Assembly: GCA_910587955.1 (NCBI GenBank)
Contig: CAJUNN010000029.1
Coordinates: 1-34,544, forward strand
Direction of reading: 5' to 3'
Origin: an uncultured Lachnospiraceae bacterium
GTDB taxonomy: Bacteria; Bacillota; Clostridia; Lachnospirales; Lachnospiraceae
DNA: 34,544 bases
Shown here piece after piece: positions 8,201-14,207 of this stretch (position 1 is the stretch's first letter; every line of letters starts with the position of its first letter). A program made the position numbers and the translations under genes. Under the pieces are notes generated by a model, which was given only the letters and a program-made list of their open reading frames with translations, made no database searches and had not been told where the DNA came from.

Positions 8201-9112
8201 ATCGTATCCGGCAAGGGCCAGGTAATTCAGGGCCTGGGCCGATTCCGTAGCGGAATATTTTGTACTTTCTCCCGCCTCTCTCGCCGCATCCTTTAAGACT
8301 TTGAAACTTCCAGTAGTGTCTGCCGCTTCGCTGTTGGCAATCCCCATGGTAGCCGCAACCTGGCTCATGGATTCCTCAAAATTCTTTCCGGCGTCCAAAG
8401 AGGCGCCCGCAACATCTGAGACAACCGAACAAAGCTTTCTGGCGCCGCTGGCGATCAGCTCCGATGCCAGATGAGCTTTCAGAACGCCGCCGAACACCTC
8501 CACCTTCTCTTTGGCTCTGTCTACTTCCCGCCCGAACTCGTCAATGGACGCCGCCGTCCCTTTGGTAGACTCCTTGGCTTCCTTCAAATACTTCCCGGTC
8601 GTGTCAAGCTCTTGTTCCGTATTTTTCAGTTCCACCGTGGCCTGGTTTAAGGAAGTCTTCCATTTGCTGACATCCTGGGAGGCGCTCATATAGGTGCGGT
8701 TGGATTTTTCCAGCTCCTCCGCTGCCGAACTGACAGCCTGTTCTTGTTTCTGAATCTCCTCATTGGCTGCGGAACCGGATTCTTTCATCCGCTCCAGCTC
8801 TGCGGCAGCTGTCCTGTACTGCCTTTCACTTGCCTCCAGGGCTGCCTTCGCCTTTTCCTCCTGTTCCCCGGCTTCTTTCAGGGCGGCGCTGTAGATCTGA
8901 ATCTTCTCCGCCTGTACTTCTCTTTGTTTTCCCAGGTTCTCCTGCTTCTTTGTCAATGCCTCCGCCGTATTGGCCTGGCCGGAAAACTCGATGGTTACCA
9001 GCTTCATCTCCGAGCGGAGTTCCCGCTGTGCGGCGTTGACAGCACTTATGGCCCTTCTGTATTCTCCCTCACCGGACAGCGCCAAAACTGCCCCTATTTT
9101 CGGTACGCCCAC
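5213..9112 (-). CDS. Tail tape measure protein
   Basis: 1299 aa, the longest gene, and its length sets tail length. Residues ~30-200 are a long coiled coil dense in Glu, Lys, Ala and Gln. A PhageMin_Tail-like region follows (about 235-560), with phrases such as F-E-E-S-M-S-Q-V-A-A-T-M-G and A-L-N-Y-L-A-L-A-G-Y. Hydrophobic helices lie near 640-700. The C-terminal part repeats Gly-Ile-x-x-N-x-P/Q and S-P-S-K motifs, with H-S-P-S-K-V near residue 1215. The start is GTG at 9112 after GTGGAGGTGCAAA. It lies just downstream of a strong terminator belonging to the small moron upstream, so it depends on read-through from the tail operon. No lytic domain was recognised. Confidence 0.92.
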   Translation of the reverse strand: MGVPKIGAVLALSGEGEYRRAISAVNAAQRELRSEMKLVTIEFSGQANTAEALTKKQENLGKQREVQAEKIQIYSAALKEAGEQEEKAKAALEASERQYRTAAAELERMKESGSAANEEIQKQEQAVSSAAEELEKSNRTYMSASQDVSKWKTSLNQATVELKNTEQELDTTGKYLKEAKESTKGTAASIDEFGREVDRAKEKVEVFGGVLKAHLASELIASGARKLCSVVSDVAGASLDAGKNFEESMSQVAATMGIANSEAADTTGSFKVLKDAAREAGESTKYSATESAQALNYLALAGYDAEKAAKTLPSVLNLAAAGGMDLAYASDLATDSMAALNLESDEFVGFSDKMAVTAQKSNTSIAQLGEAILQIGGTAKMLAGGTIELNTELGILADNGIKGAEGGTMLRNVLKNLTSPTAAASAAMEAYGIHVYDAEGKMRPLNETLKDLDRALSGLSDQDRANVMNAIFDSRTLKGAEALIANCGERFDELSGYISDADGAAGAMAETMSDNLAGELRTLSSTAESTGITLYSKFDESFKNITRSASKELGKVNQQLQTGNLGKSMDRLAGQFEIVTEAALDFGMDALPCVIDGMSFILENGGEIVSVLAGIGAGMGAFKAATYVQETVEAIQAFKISTEGASTAQAALNVVVKANPYVLLATAIAAAGVALVTYAVVSSDAKTETEKLNREIWETVKNNKDFNSNVAEGIRSMKENRTAQEQSAETARRLTTELTELNSKERLTTEEKMRMRSVVAQLNQIMPDLNLTINEQTGYLEQNNEEVQRLAEKYAELARAQYYQEEITQIVEQQCAAEDELTDLMSKREEALVSISQAQEALNGYLKEQNISLEELNEQISKGTAEGGSYVYAVATSEEALANLDRQIEETKGTLEMLGEEYSQTSQKISDHSGIDETSEAVGGMAAGTADAAGLIGEQADEIKRSFGEMGESIREAVREQMDIFSEYEKQNSISGEKILSNMDSQVQGMKDWGDNLSELAGRADENGMLISQGLLEHLAGLGPEGAAYVQAFAEMTDEELKRANELWAESVSLPDTIAEQFEETGANMVAGLTQGIENNVPVVNEAMEKAGEGLVKTANTSTGCQSPSKKTRETGKNLMEGLSMGIKNNQKMVTVSMSEVSNATLVTARTQLSSAVASQIGLQFSEGLANGIRSGKSTVINAAVEVARASIAAAKAELGIHSPSKVTEEMGGYYMDGWVRGIQAKTQNLKDAVQGALYDSMIQEAEPPGMRPGVSASYGEPTGQAVGTVQIYIQPQQMTDSELDRTFEYVNERFGTAL

Positions 9113-9125
9113 TTTGCACCTCCAC

Positions 9126-9165
9126 GAAAAAACCGCCGTCCTGCATCACTGGCAGAACGACGGTT
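9126..9165 (-). terminator. Rho-independent terminator between moron and tape measure gene
   Basis: A 14-base stem (arms 9131-9144 and 9152-9165, two wobble pairs) with a 7-base loop is followed on the minus strand by six Ts at 9127-9132. It ends directly before the ribosome site of the tape measure gene. Confidence 0.75.
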
Positions 9166-9179
9166 CCCTTTTCTAGTTT

Positions 9180-9365
9180 TTATTTCCCAGGCTTCGTATG
9201 CCTTTCACAAAATCCCTTTACAAGCCGCAGGGTCGCCATAAACAGCACCCATACCAAAATAAGCGTAATCAGGAAAGCAGGAACGCTGTCAAAGGAAAGA
9301 AACAGCACACAATAAAAAATAAACACTGCTGCTGCAGCCAGATACCATTTCTGTTCAGACTTCAT
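9180..9365 (-). CDS. Two-TM small membrane protein with its own promoter (moron)
   Basis: 61 aa: MKSEQKWYLAAAA, two hydrophobic helices (residues ~8-25 and ~28-48), then a basic Cys-containing tail. ATG at 9365 follows AAAGGGGAGTGAGGAT. A sigma70-type promoter (9390-9418) lies just upstream and a strong terminator (9126-9165) just downstream. It is therefore an independently transcribed unit between the tail chaperones and the tape measure gene. Such morons often act in the lysogen, for example by blocking superinfecting phage at the membrane. That role is inference; the unit structure is seen directly. Confidence 0.65.
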   Translation of the reverse strand: MKSEQKWYLAAAAVFIFYCVLFLSFDSVPAFLITLILVWVLFMATLRLVKGFCERHTKPGK

Positions 9366-9389
9366 ATCCTCACTCCCCTTTCTGTACTT

Positions 9390-9418
9390 ATTTTACCACA
9401 AGAGGCCCCGCCCTACAA
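9390..9418 (-). promoter_or_regulatory. Sigma70-type promoter of the moron
   Basis: Minus strand TTGTAG (9413-9418), 17-base spacer, TAAAAT (9390-9395); the ATG is 25 bases further on. Confidence 0.6.
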
Positions 9419-9420
9419 CG

Positions 9421-9648
9421 CTAAAGATCCATCAAAGAGCCTGTTTTTTCTACAACGGAGAAGATCCCCCGCTTCATGCGGATGTTGTGCATCTTCTTGA
9501 AATGATAGGCCAGATCCAGAAGTTTCCCCGCATACATGTGGTTGACTTCCCACTCGGAAAATCCCAGCTCTGTAACTCCCATATACGTCATCCACACAAA
9601 GTCTAAGCGGATTTCTCCGCCGTTCCCTGTGTGGATTTCCGGTTTTTT
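9421..9648 (-). CDS. Tail assembly chaperone, frameshift-encoded C-terminal extension (GT-type)
   Basis: The -1 frame relative to the chaperone gene is open across the overlap and down to 9421. A ribosome slipping back at 9642-9648 would read Lys-Lys-Pro-Glu-Ile-His and continue for about 75 residues to ...EKTGSLMDL. The segment contains W-M-T-Y-M-G-V-T-E-L-G-F, H-M-Y-A-G-K-L-L-D-L-A-Y-H and a basic stretch. The product would be the long G-GT form that binds the tape measure protein during tail assembly, as in lambda. It could also start internally at an ATG near 9588, but no strong ribosome site supports that. Confidence 0.7.
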   Translation of the reverse strand, partial: KKPEIHTGNGGEIRLDFVWMTYMGVTELGFSEWEVNHMYAGKLLDLAYHFKKMHNIRMKRGIFSVVEKTGSLMDL

Positions 9649-10013
9649 GTTACAAAGCACCTGGAAAACTCCCTGTGAAGCTCATCCGCCAGCTCAAAAA
9701 TATTTACATCTGTCAAAAGCTCCCTTAAATCCCCCTCTGTAATGTGTTTTCGCTTTCCTCCCTCCTTGGCATTCTCCAAATCCAGCCCCTCATTGACCAT
9801 CAGTGGAAGGATAAACCGGACCGTCTTCATGGACGGCTCCCTGGAAACCTTCGTTTCCTTCTTTTTATCCGTTTCCGGCGGAAGCCCCAGCAGTTTCCGT
9901 TCAAACTCTGTCAGGCTCCCATAGGCATCCTGGGCGGCCTCCAGCACCGCCAGATCGCATTTGATCGGGTAGGTTCCGCCTGCCAGTTCGATGTACGTCA
10001 TTTTTTCAATCAT
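9603..10013 (-). CDS. Tail assembly chaperone (G-type)
   Basis: 136 aa beginning MIEKMTYIELAGGTYPIKCD, a pattern shared by Clostridia tail chaperones in which a short beta pair is followed by helices. Residues ~45-60 are Lys/Glu-rich. Residues 65-115 are helical with G-L-D-L-E-N-A and L-T-D-V-N-I-F-E-L-A-D-E-L. It lies between the major tail protein (separated here by an inserted cassette) and the tape measure gene, the standard chaperone position. A perfect -1 slippery heptamer near its end gives access to the downstream frame. Confidence 0.75.
   Translation of the reverse strand: MIEKMTYIELAGGTYPIKCDLAVLEAAQDAYGSLTEFERKLLGLPPETDKKKETKVSREPSMKTVRFILPLMVNEGLDLENAKEGGKRKHITEGDLRELLTDVNIFELADELHREFSRCFVTKNRKSTQGTAEKSA
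9642..9648 (-). promoter_or_regulatory. Programmed -1 ribosomal frameshift site A_AAA_AAC
   Basis: In the chaperone frame the codons are ACA AAA AAC, so the heptamer A AAA AAC is in the correct X_XXY_YYZ phase. The -1 frame is open for 75 codons, and the zero frame stops 13 codons later. This is the classical arrangement for tail chaperones. Confidence 0.8.
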
Positions 10014-10042
10014 TTTTTATTCCCTTCTTTCTTTGATAGTAC

Positions 10043-10070
10043 TACAGGGAGGCGAGCCCGCCTCCCTGTA
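10043..10070. terminator. Strong hairpin closing the regulatory cassette
   Basis: Perfect 11-bp stem (arms 10043-10053 and 10060-10070) with a 6-base loop between the antirepressor and chaperone genes. Neither side has a good T-run, so it may be an RNA-processing or stability hairpin instead of a true terminator. Confidence 0.5.
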
Positions 10071-10077
10071 ACATATG

Positions 10078-10929
10078 TTATCCTGCCCCTGCTTTCGGAA
10101 CCTTCCTGCAATATGCAAGCAGCATATCCCGAATTACAGAGGCATAGGATTCCCTTAATTTTTCATCTGCCGCAATGATCTCCTGGCGGCTGATATTTTT
10201 TATTCTTGTCTTGGTTGCTCCCTCCTTCCGGGCTTTTTCCCTGGCTTTCTTCACCAATTCCTCCAGATCACAGCCTGTCTTTTCTTCCAGACGCTCGTAA
10301 CTCTCCCAATATACTTTTTGGTAACGGTTGTAGATTCCATTGAAAGAAGGACTTTCCGCTATCTGTCCGATGGAGCGGAGCGCCCAGCGGCGGGTTGTAT
10401 CCCTTTCGGTATTCTCTGTCTTACGGCTGCGCATATTTTTCATAAGCGCGTCCTGCTGCTCTATCCGGCTCTCCAGTTCCCGGATCCTCTCGTCCTGCTG
10501 CTTCTGCTTTAATTCCATGCTGATTAAGTACCGGAGCTGGGGAGACAGTTTTGACTGATCTATCGCTATCTCTTTCATCTTCTCGTCTAACCTGGAGAAG
10601 TACTCCCTGGCCTGCTCGGCCCGCTCCCCGCTTCCTTTCATGGACAGCTTCTTGGCAAAGTGGGCGGTGAGTTTAAAATCCTGGGTCGGTTTAGGATTGA
10701 AATTCCGTTCGTCTTTAACAACGATCGCCCAAAAATCAACCTTTTCCTCTGCAAACTCATTTTCCAGTATATTTCTTTTACACCAATGAGAATAATTTCT
10801 CGGATTGAGTTCCAAAAATTCATACAGCCGTCTCGCCGTAGTCATTCCCTTTTCATCAATCCCCAGGACGATCTCGATAGGGGTCTGCAGCTCTTGGCCT
10901 GCCATTGCATTTATGATCTCACCTACCAT
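10078..10929 (-). CDS. AntA/ORF6C-type phage antirepressor
   Basis: 283 aa. Residues ~17-105 match the AntA/AntB pattern: I-D-E-K-G-M-T-T-A-R-R-L-Y-E-F-L-E-L, then W-C-K-R-N-I-L-E-N-x-F and later D-F-K-L-T-A-H-F-A-K-K-L-S-M. A coiled coil spans ~125-170. Residues ~185-255 match ORF6C (F-N-G-I-Y-N-R-Y-Q-K-V-Y-W, then E-E-L-V-K-K-A-R-E). Such proteins antagonise a lysogeny repressor after induction. The gene overlaps the upstream gene by 11 bases. It sits inside the tail operon, so it would be made only late or from its own cassette promoter. Its target repressor is not identifiable here. Confidence 0.85.
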   Translation of the reverse strand: MVGEIINAMAGQELQTPIEIVLGIDEKGMTTARRLYEFLELNPRNYSHWCKRNILENEFAEEKVDFWAIVVKDERNFNPKPTQDFKLTAHFAKKLSMKGSGERAEQAREYFSRLDEKMKEIAIDQSKLSPQLRYLISMELKQKQQDERIRELESRIEQQDALMKNMRSRKTENTERDTTRRWALRSIGQIAESPSFNGIYNRYQKVYWESYERLEEKTGCDLEELVKKAREKARKEGATKTRIKNISRQEIIAADEKLRESYASVIRDMLLAYCRKVPKAGAG

Positions 10930-11551
10930 GTCTCATTTCCTCCTCCGCTTTTTTGCTTTTGCTGATAAAATCACGAAAGTTGGAAAGGATTATTTTTTCA
11001 ACCCCCATTTTCCTTCTATTCCCTGTGTGATGTTTCGTTTTAACAGCTTTTTTGACTGATTCCCGAAACGGTAATCGGCAATATTGAAAAATCTTTTCCT
11101 GGGTGCAGATTCCGATTTCTTCCAACACTACATCTGGTGCAAGGAAGTAATAGGCAAAATCTGCAACAGTCCCATTGTTCTGCGGAATCGGGAAGCATGT
11201 ATGATAGGGAACTATACAAAGCTCTAAGGCCCCAAGTCCCAGCGCCATGTTCCACAAAATCTGTAAAGCGCTTCCATCGGAATTGACGTATATATAATCT
11301 TTTCCATTTTGTTCCCGGTAGATAAATCCTGCCTCTCCTAAAGAAATCAAATGTTCTAGGGGAATCCCCTCATGGTCAGCAAGCCTTTGTAATGTGTTGC
11401 AATGGATAGAATCCATATCAAAGAGCCGATCTGGGATAACCGGCAAAGCGTTTATCTCTATTCGTGCCAGCAGATCATAAGCGCAAAGTCTTATTAAATC
11501 ATCATTGGTTCTAATATCATTGTTTTGTTTCTGTAAGCTGCATTGATACAT
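10919..11551 (-). CDS. ImmA/IrrE-like protein without the HExxH zinc site
   Basis: 210 aa. The order of elements resembles ImmA/IrrE metallopeptidases: an N-terminal helical part, I-Y-V-N-S-D-G-S (residues 87-94), a helix where the zinc motif should be, then D-F-A-Y-Y-F-L-A-P-D-V-V-L (131-143), which parallels the E-A-x-x-F-A-x-x-L-L-x-P segment. At the zinc site, A-H-E-L-G-H is replaced by A-L-G-L-G-A (103-108), so both His and the Glu are missing. It could therefore bind a repressor without cutting it. It lies upstream of, and overlaps, the antirepressor, which fits a regulatory pair. The family call is tentative. Confidence 0.5.
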   Translation of the reverse strand: MYQCSLQKQNNDIRTNDDLIRLCAYDLLARIEINALPVIPDRLFDMDSIHCNTLQRLADHEGIPLEHLISLGEAGFIYREQNGKDYIYVNSDGSALQILWNMALGLGALELCIVPYHTCFPIPQNNGTVADFAYYFLAPDVVLEEIGICTQEKIFQYCRLPFRESVKKAVKTKHHTGNRRKMGVEKIILSNFRDFISKSKKAEEEMRHGR

Positions 11552-11680
11552 AAAAAACTCCTTTCAAAATTTTGTTGTTGAAAGAAGTCCCTCTCCATGA
11601 TAGAATATTTCATAGAGGGAAACCTCGCCAGAGCAATCGTGTGTACTCTCCAAAGTGTGACGGTTGCTCTTTGTTATTTT
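11552..11680 (-). promoter_or_regulatory. Leader with two nested inverted repeats
   Basis: The 120-base gap between the RHH gene and the ImmA-like gene holds AGAGCAA/TTGCTCT arms (about 11631-11674). Closer to the start lie CCCTCT/AGAGGG arms with inner ATGA/TCAT (about 11590-11620). No clear promoter was found. The repeats may fold in the mRNA or bind a regulator. Confidence 0.35.
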
Positions 11681-11847
11681 CTGATTTCTTCATCAATCTT
11701 TTCATTTAGCCATTCTGTTTTTGTCTGTCCCTTTTCCTTTAACTTTTCATCAAGAGCAGTTAGCTTTTCCCGTTTCACAGAAACACTAAATTGACCGATT
11801 GTTTTTCTCCTCTCCTTGAAGTAATCAGCTCTGCTTTTATCTGGCAA
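11674..11847 (-). CDS. Ribbon-helix-helix DNA-binding protein (CopG/Arc-like)
   Basis: 57 aa from TTG 11847. A GTG at 11856 is in frame, but it overlaps the AAGGAGG ribosome site, so TTG at 11847 or 11850 is the better start. The RHH core is clear: strand Q-F-S-V-S-V, helix E-K-L-T-A-L-D-E-K-L-K-E-K-G, turn, then K-T-E-W-L-N-E-K-I-D-E-E-I. A sigma70-type promoter upstream carries an inverted repeat of TAGCTAGC, probably its own operator. It is probably an autorepressor that controls the cassette containing the ImmA-like and AntA genes. Confidence 0.75.
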   Translation of the reverse strand: MPDKSRADYFKERRKTIGQFSVSVKREKLTALDEKLKEKGQTKTEWLNEKIDEEIRK

Positions 11848-11867
11848 CAAATCCACCTCCTTATGTT

Positions 11868-11905
11868 GCTAGCTATATTATGCGCTGTAGCTAGCTGATT
11901 GTCAA
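11868..11905 (-). promoter_or_regulatory. RHH promoter with GCTAGC operator
   Basis: Minus strand TTGACA (11900-11905), 17-base spacer, CATAAT (11877-11882). A perfect inverted repeat GCTAGCTA / TAGCTAGC (11868-11875 and 11888-11895) brackets the -10, as expected for autoregulation. Confidence 0.65.
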
Positions 11906-12139
11906 GAAGTTTTTTCATCGCTTTGCCATAATAAAAACCCCTTTCGATTTTTCTTGAAAGAAGTCTTATACTCACCGTCATAAAATAGGGCTGAAAATTC
12001 AGCCCCACTAAGTTCTAATCGAAGTTTTCTGACATCTGCGAGAACATTCTTGTGTTCCTTGTCAAATGTTTCCGCCACGTCAAAAACTCGTAACAACTGT
12101 GATTTCTTTCTTGTTCAATTTCTTTGTTTCTACTAACAT
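11902..12139 (-). pseudogene. Rha-family regulatory protein, frameshifted and truncated
   Basis: From ATG 12139 (after AAGGAGGAAA) the frame reads MLVETKKLNKKEITVVTS and then stops. In the next frame the Rha pattern continues as D-V-A-E-T-F-D-K-E-H-K-N-V-L-A-D-V-R-K-L. Removing one T from the run of five near the break joins the two parts. The C-terminal T-R-D-G-F region of normal Rha proteins is missing; the frame ends after a Lys-rich stretch. Intact Rha proteins interfere with lysogenic control when expressed. This copy is probably inactive and marks an older regulatory insert. Confidence 0.65.
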
Positions 12140-12182
12140 ACCATTTTCCTCCTTCATGGTTTAACTTCTATATGAGAAGATT

Positions 12183-12208
12183 GCCCCGGTTCCGGACAGA
12201 ACCGGGAC
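12183..12208. terminator. Hairpin after the major tail protein gene
   Basis: Stem arms 12185-12191 and 12200-12206 with an 8-base loop, 8 bases beyond the major tail gene stop. T-run is weak on the minus strand. It may limit transcription after the highly expressed tail gene. Confidence 0.45.
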
Positions 12209-12215
12209 GGCTTCT

Positions 12216-12800
12216 TTATTCCTCCCCCACTCCGCCGGAATTTCCCGTCACAATCCCGGCCTTCGTCTTAATCCAGTTGATTGCCTCCTCTTCCGCATCA
12301 AACTGCTTTTTTACCTTCCAGTCTCCATTCTTCAACGGTTCCGCCGAACCTGTCAGGGACGGCGTTTTAAATGTAATGTTCTCCCCCTCGGTCTCAAAAT
12401 CATCACCCGGATCCGCAAATTTCACTTTGTAAATCCATACGGCGGAATACTTGGTGTCTTCCCCTGGTCCTCCCTCTTCCGTTGCATAGCAGCCAAAGCC
12501 TACATATTTCCCGTCATCTCTCTGGTTGCTGACAACTTCTCCGCCGGAGTCTTCGGTCTTTCCAAACATCACCGGCTCCGCCTGCTTAGGAATTCTCGTT
12601 GTTCCCAAGGTGATATTTGCATTTTTGAATTTTTTCTTATATTTTACCCGGTGATTATCTCCGTAAACGCTTCCCTCCGCATACTGGGGAGCAATGGTTA
12701 CCGCCATCCCTTCTCCCAGCTGGAAGCCGTTGCTGTAAGTAGGATTGTCTGTTTTCTCCGACAATTCCGCCACATAAACTCCCGCTAATCCTGTAAACAT
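12216..12800 (-). CDS. Major tail protein, phi13 family
   Basis: 194 aa beginning MFTGLAGVYVAELSEKTDNP. The order matches phi13-type major tail proteins: an N-terminal A-x-L-x-x-x-D, then L-G-E-G-M-A-V-T-I-A-P (about 27-37), a D-N-H/R segment with K-x-K-x-F-K-N-A-N-I-T-L-G (~45-65), then V-G-F-G-C-Y-A-T-E-E-G-G (~100-110) and Y-S-A-V-W-I-Y-K-V-K-F. It would polymerise into the tail tube. It ends Gly/Glu-rich, without an Ig-like fibre domain. It sits after the tail terminator gene; the chaperone genes that normally follow are displaced 2.2 kb by a regulatory cassette. Confidence 0.85.
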   Translation of the reverse strand: MFTGLAGVYVAELSEKTDNPTYSNGFQLGEGMAVTIAPQYAEGSVYGDNHRVKYKKKFKNANITLGTTRIPKQAEPVMFGKTEDSGGEVVSNQRDDGKYVGFGCYATEEGGPGEDTKYSAVWIYKVKFADPGDDFETEGENITFKTPSLTGSAEPLKNGDWKVKKQFDAEEEAINWIKTKAGIVTGNSGGVGEE

Positions 12801-12803
12801 AGG

Positions 12804-13145
12804 CTATTCCTCCTCAATCCTTCTCTTTATTTTGGTTTCAAAAATAAGATGCCTTTTTTCAATGTCCCGCTCATGCAGAATGGTGACTTCCGGCCAGCAA
12901 AAGCCCGCTGCTTTCAATTCTTTACATATCTGCATTTTCTCTTCCTGATAGGGTTCCTTATCCGGGAGATACAGATGTACCTGCACATATACAAGGGTAA
13001 AGCAGGGCCGATTGTCGCCGAACAGTGCCCCCACCTCGTCCGGGAAATTGAAGGTCAAATACTTCTGTTCTTCCCCTCCGTAAAAATCCGGATAGACCGG
13101 GCCATGACCGGAAAGCACCTCCCTTATAAGTTCCCCCACGTTCAT
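12804..13145 (-). CDS. Tail terminator / minor tail protein
   Basis: 113 aa from ATG 13145, overlapping the upstream stop (ATGA). A longer open frame upstream is only a shadow of the gp10-like gene. The sequence starts MNVGELIREVLSGHGPVYPD, with the strand pattern typical of gpU/Gp17-like tail terminators. L-V-Y-V-Q-V-H-L-Y follows near residue 50, and a basic C-terminus ends K-I-K-R-R-I-E-E-E. Location between the gp10-like protein and major tail protein fits the family. It would cap the tail tube and join it to the head. Confidence 0.7.
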   Translation of the reverse strand: MNVGELIREVLSGHGPVYPDFYGGEEQKYLTFNFPDEVGALFGDNRPCFTLVYVQVHLYLPDKEPYQEEKMQICKELKAAGFCWPEVTILHERDIEKRHLIFETKIKRRIEEE

Positions 13146-13570
13146 CCCTGTTCCACCTCCCGGCTGTATACCTCCTGCATGGCCTTTACCGTCGGAGTTT
13201 CCGCGCGGTTCATTATCTTGGTAACAATTCCGGTAGCAGGCTGCTTTCTGGTTCCATAGTGAAGGTAGGCCAGCTTTTCCATATTCCGGACCGTGTGCTT
13301 TTTCCCTTTCGCTGTTATCCTGGTCTCCTTTCCCGTGGGTCTGGTTACCACGAAAGAACCCCGATCGTTCTGTTTTGGCTTGGTGGTCCCAATACTTTTC
13401 ACCATGCTGCCGCTCTGGTTGTGAGCGCGGCACTGGGCTTTCATTTCTTCCTCCACTTTCTTCCCGCCAACCTCCAGCATTCTTCCCACCACCTCTGCAG
13501 AGCCTGCTCGTTCCAAGGCCAGTATTTGTCTTTCCAAATCTGATGGAAAGTCAAACGTGAATTTTCCCAT
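13142..13570 (-). CDS. HK97 gp10-like head-tail joining protein
   Basis: 142 aa from ATG 13570 after GAGGAGGAGCAGCGAGG. Residues ~1-45 form helices with L-E-R-Q-I-L-A-L-E-R-A-G. Then come M-V-K-S-I-G-T-T-K-P-K (about 65-75), R-I-T-A-K-G-K-K-H-T-V-R-N, and the family hallmark L-A-Y-L-H-Y-G-T-R-K-Q-P-A-T-G (~105-120). This last phrase is near-universal in gp10 family proteins. It acts as a connector between portal complex and tail terminator. Small overlaps on both sides indicate translational coupling. Confidence 0.85.
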   Translation of the reverse strand: MGKFTFDFPSDLERQILALERAGSAEVVGRMLEVGGKKVEEEMKAQCRAHNQSGSMVKSIGTTKPKQNDRGSFVVTRPTGKETRITAKGKKHTVRNMEKLAYLHYGTRKQPATGIVTKIMNRAETPTVKAMQEVYSREVEQG

Positions 13571-13892
13571 CCTCGCTGCTCCTCCTCTCAGCGTCAAAAT
13601 CCAGTCCCATCCCCCGGTAATCCCCGTTATAGGTTCTCACAATCTCATACACCCGTCCATGGAACAGCACCCGCATTTTCCTAGATACATCTTTTCGGTA
13701 GGAAATATTAACCTTAATTTTAGACAGCTCAAAATCTGCCTCTCCGGCATAAAATTCCCTGCTGCCCTCATCCCGGACACCGGCCCAGATGGGCCGCTCC
13801 GTAATCTTCTCCCACCGCTCTACGGGAAGGGCGTCTTTCCCCTGCCCGTCTTCAACCTTTTTCAGAATCCAGATCCGGTGTCTCCGCACCAT
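13551..13892 (-). CDS. Head closure protein (SPP1 gp16-type)
   Basis: 113 aa from ATG 13892, chosen because GGAGGAG stands 9 bases before it. In-frame ATGs at 13901 and 13910 are possible. It overlaps the end of the upstream connector gene. The pattern fits phage head-tail joining proteins: R-I-W-I-L-K-K-V-E-D, W-A-G-V-R-D-E-G-S-R-E-F-Y, I-S-Y-R-K-D-V, then F-H-G-R-V-Y-E-I-V-R-T-Y-N-G-D and L-D-F-D-A-E. It would stop DNA leaking out of the filled head. Confidence 0.75.
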   Translation of the reverse strand: MVRRHRIWILKKVEDGQGKDALPVERWEKITERPIWAGVRDEGSREFYAGEADFELSKIKVNISYRKDVSRKMRVLFHGRVYEIVRTYNGDYRGMGLDFDAERRSSEDGKIHV

Positions 13893-14190
13893 CTTCCTCA
13901 TCTCCTCCATACTGAAGCTTCGTCACCAGACGGTCCCTGGCTCGTACAATGTAATCCACATTCTTTACCTCATCCCGATCCGCATAAAAAGAGAGCCATA
14001 CGCTTATCCGCACAGCCCTCTTAGCCGTCTCCCGGCGCTTTACCTTCCGGAAATCTGTACCTGTAGCCCGTTGAAGTTCCTCCTGGGCGGAAAGAATCAG
14101 CTCCGTGATCATCCGGTCGTTATCCTCCCCGGATTCCCCCAAATAATCCTTCATATCTTCCAGAGATACTAATAGATTTTCTTTATCCAT
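13852..14190 (-). CDS. Head-tail connector (HK97 gp6-type)
   Basis: 112 aa, helix-rich: M-K-D-Y-L-G near residue 13, then D-D-R-M-I-T-E-L-I-L-S-A-Q-E-E-L-Q-R-A-T-G, and later V-R-I-S-V-W-L-S-F-Y-A-D-R-D. This L-x-I-D-x-x-x-x-D-x-x-I-x-x-L-I-x-x-A layout is typical of gp6 ring proteins that sit under the portal. The gene is directly downstream of the capsid gene with a 17-base gap. The acidic C-terminus overlaps the head closure gene. Confidence 0.8.
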   Translation of the reverse strand: MDKENLLVSLEDMKDYLGESGEDNDRMITELILSAQEELQRATGTDFRKVKRRETAKRAVRISVWLSFYADRDEVKNVDYIVRARDRLVTKLQYGGDEEDGAETPDLDSEKG

Positions 14191-14207
14191 AACAAAAGTC
14201 CTTCGGA

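Noticed and set aside
11775..12008. 77-codon minus frame across the Rha relic and RHH promoter
   Set aside because: It covers a promoter/operator and continues the Rha remnant in another frame; no ribosome site.
13146..13433. Long N-terminal extension of the tail terminator frame
   Set aside because: Overlaps the gp10-like gene; composition is shadow-like, and a coupled ATG at 13145 fits better.
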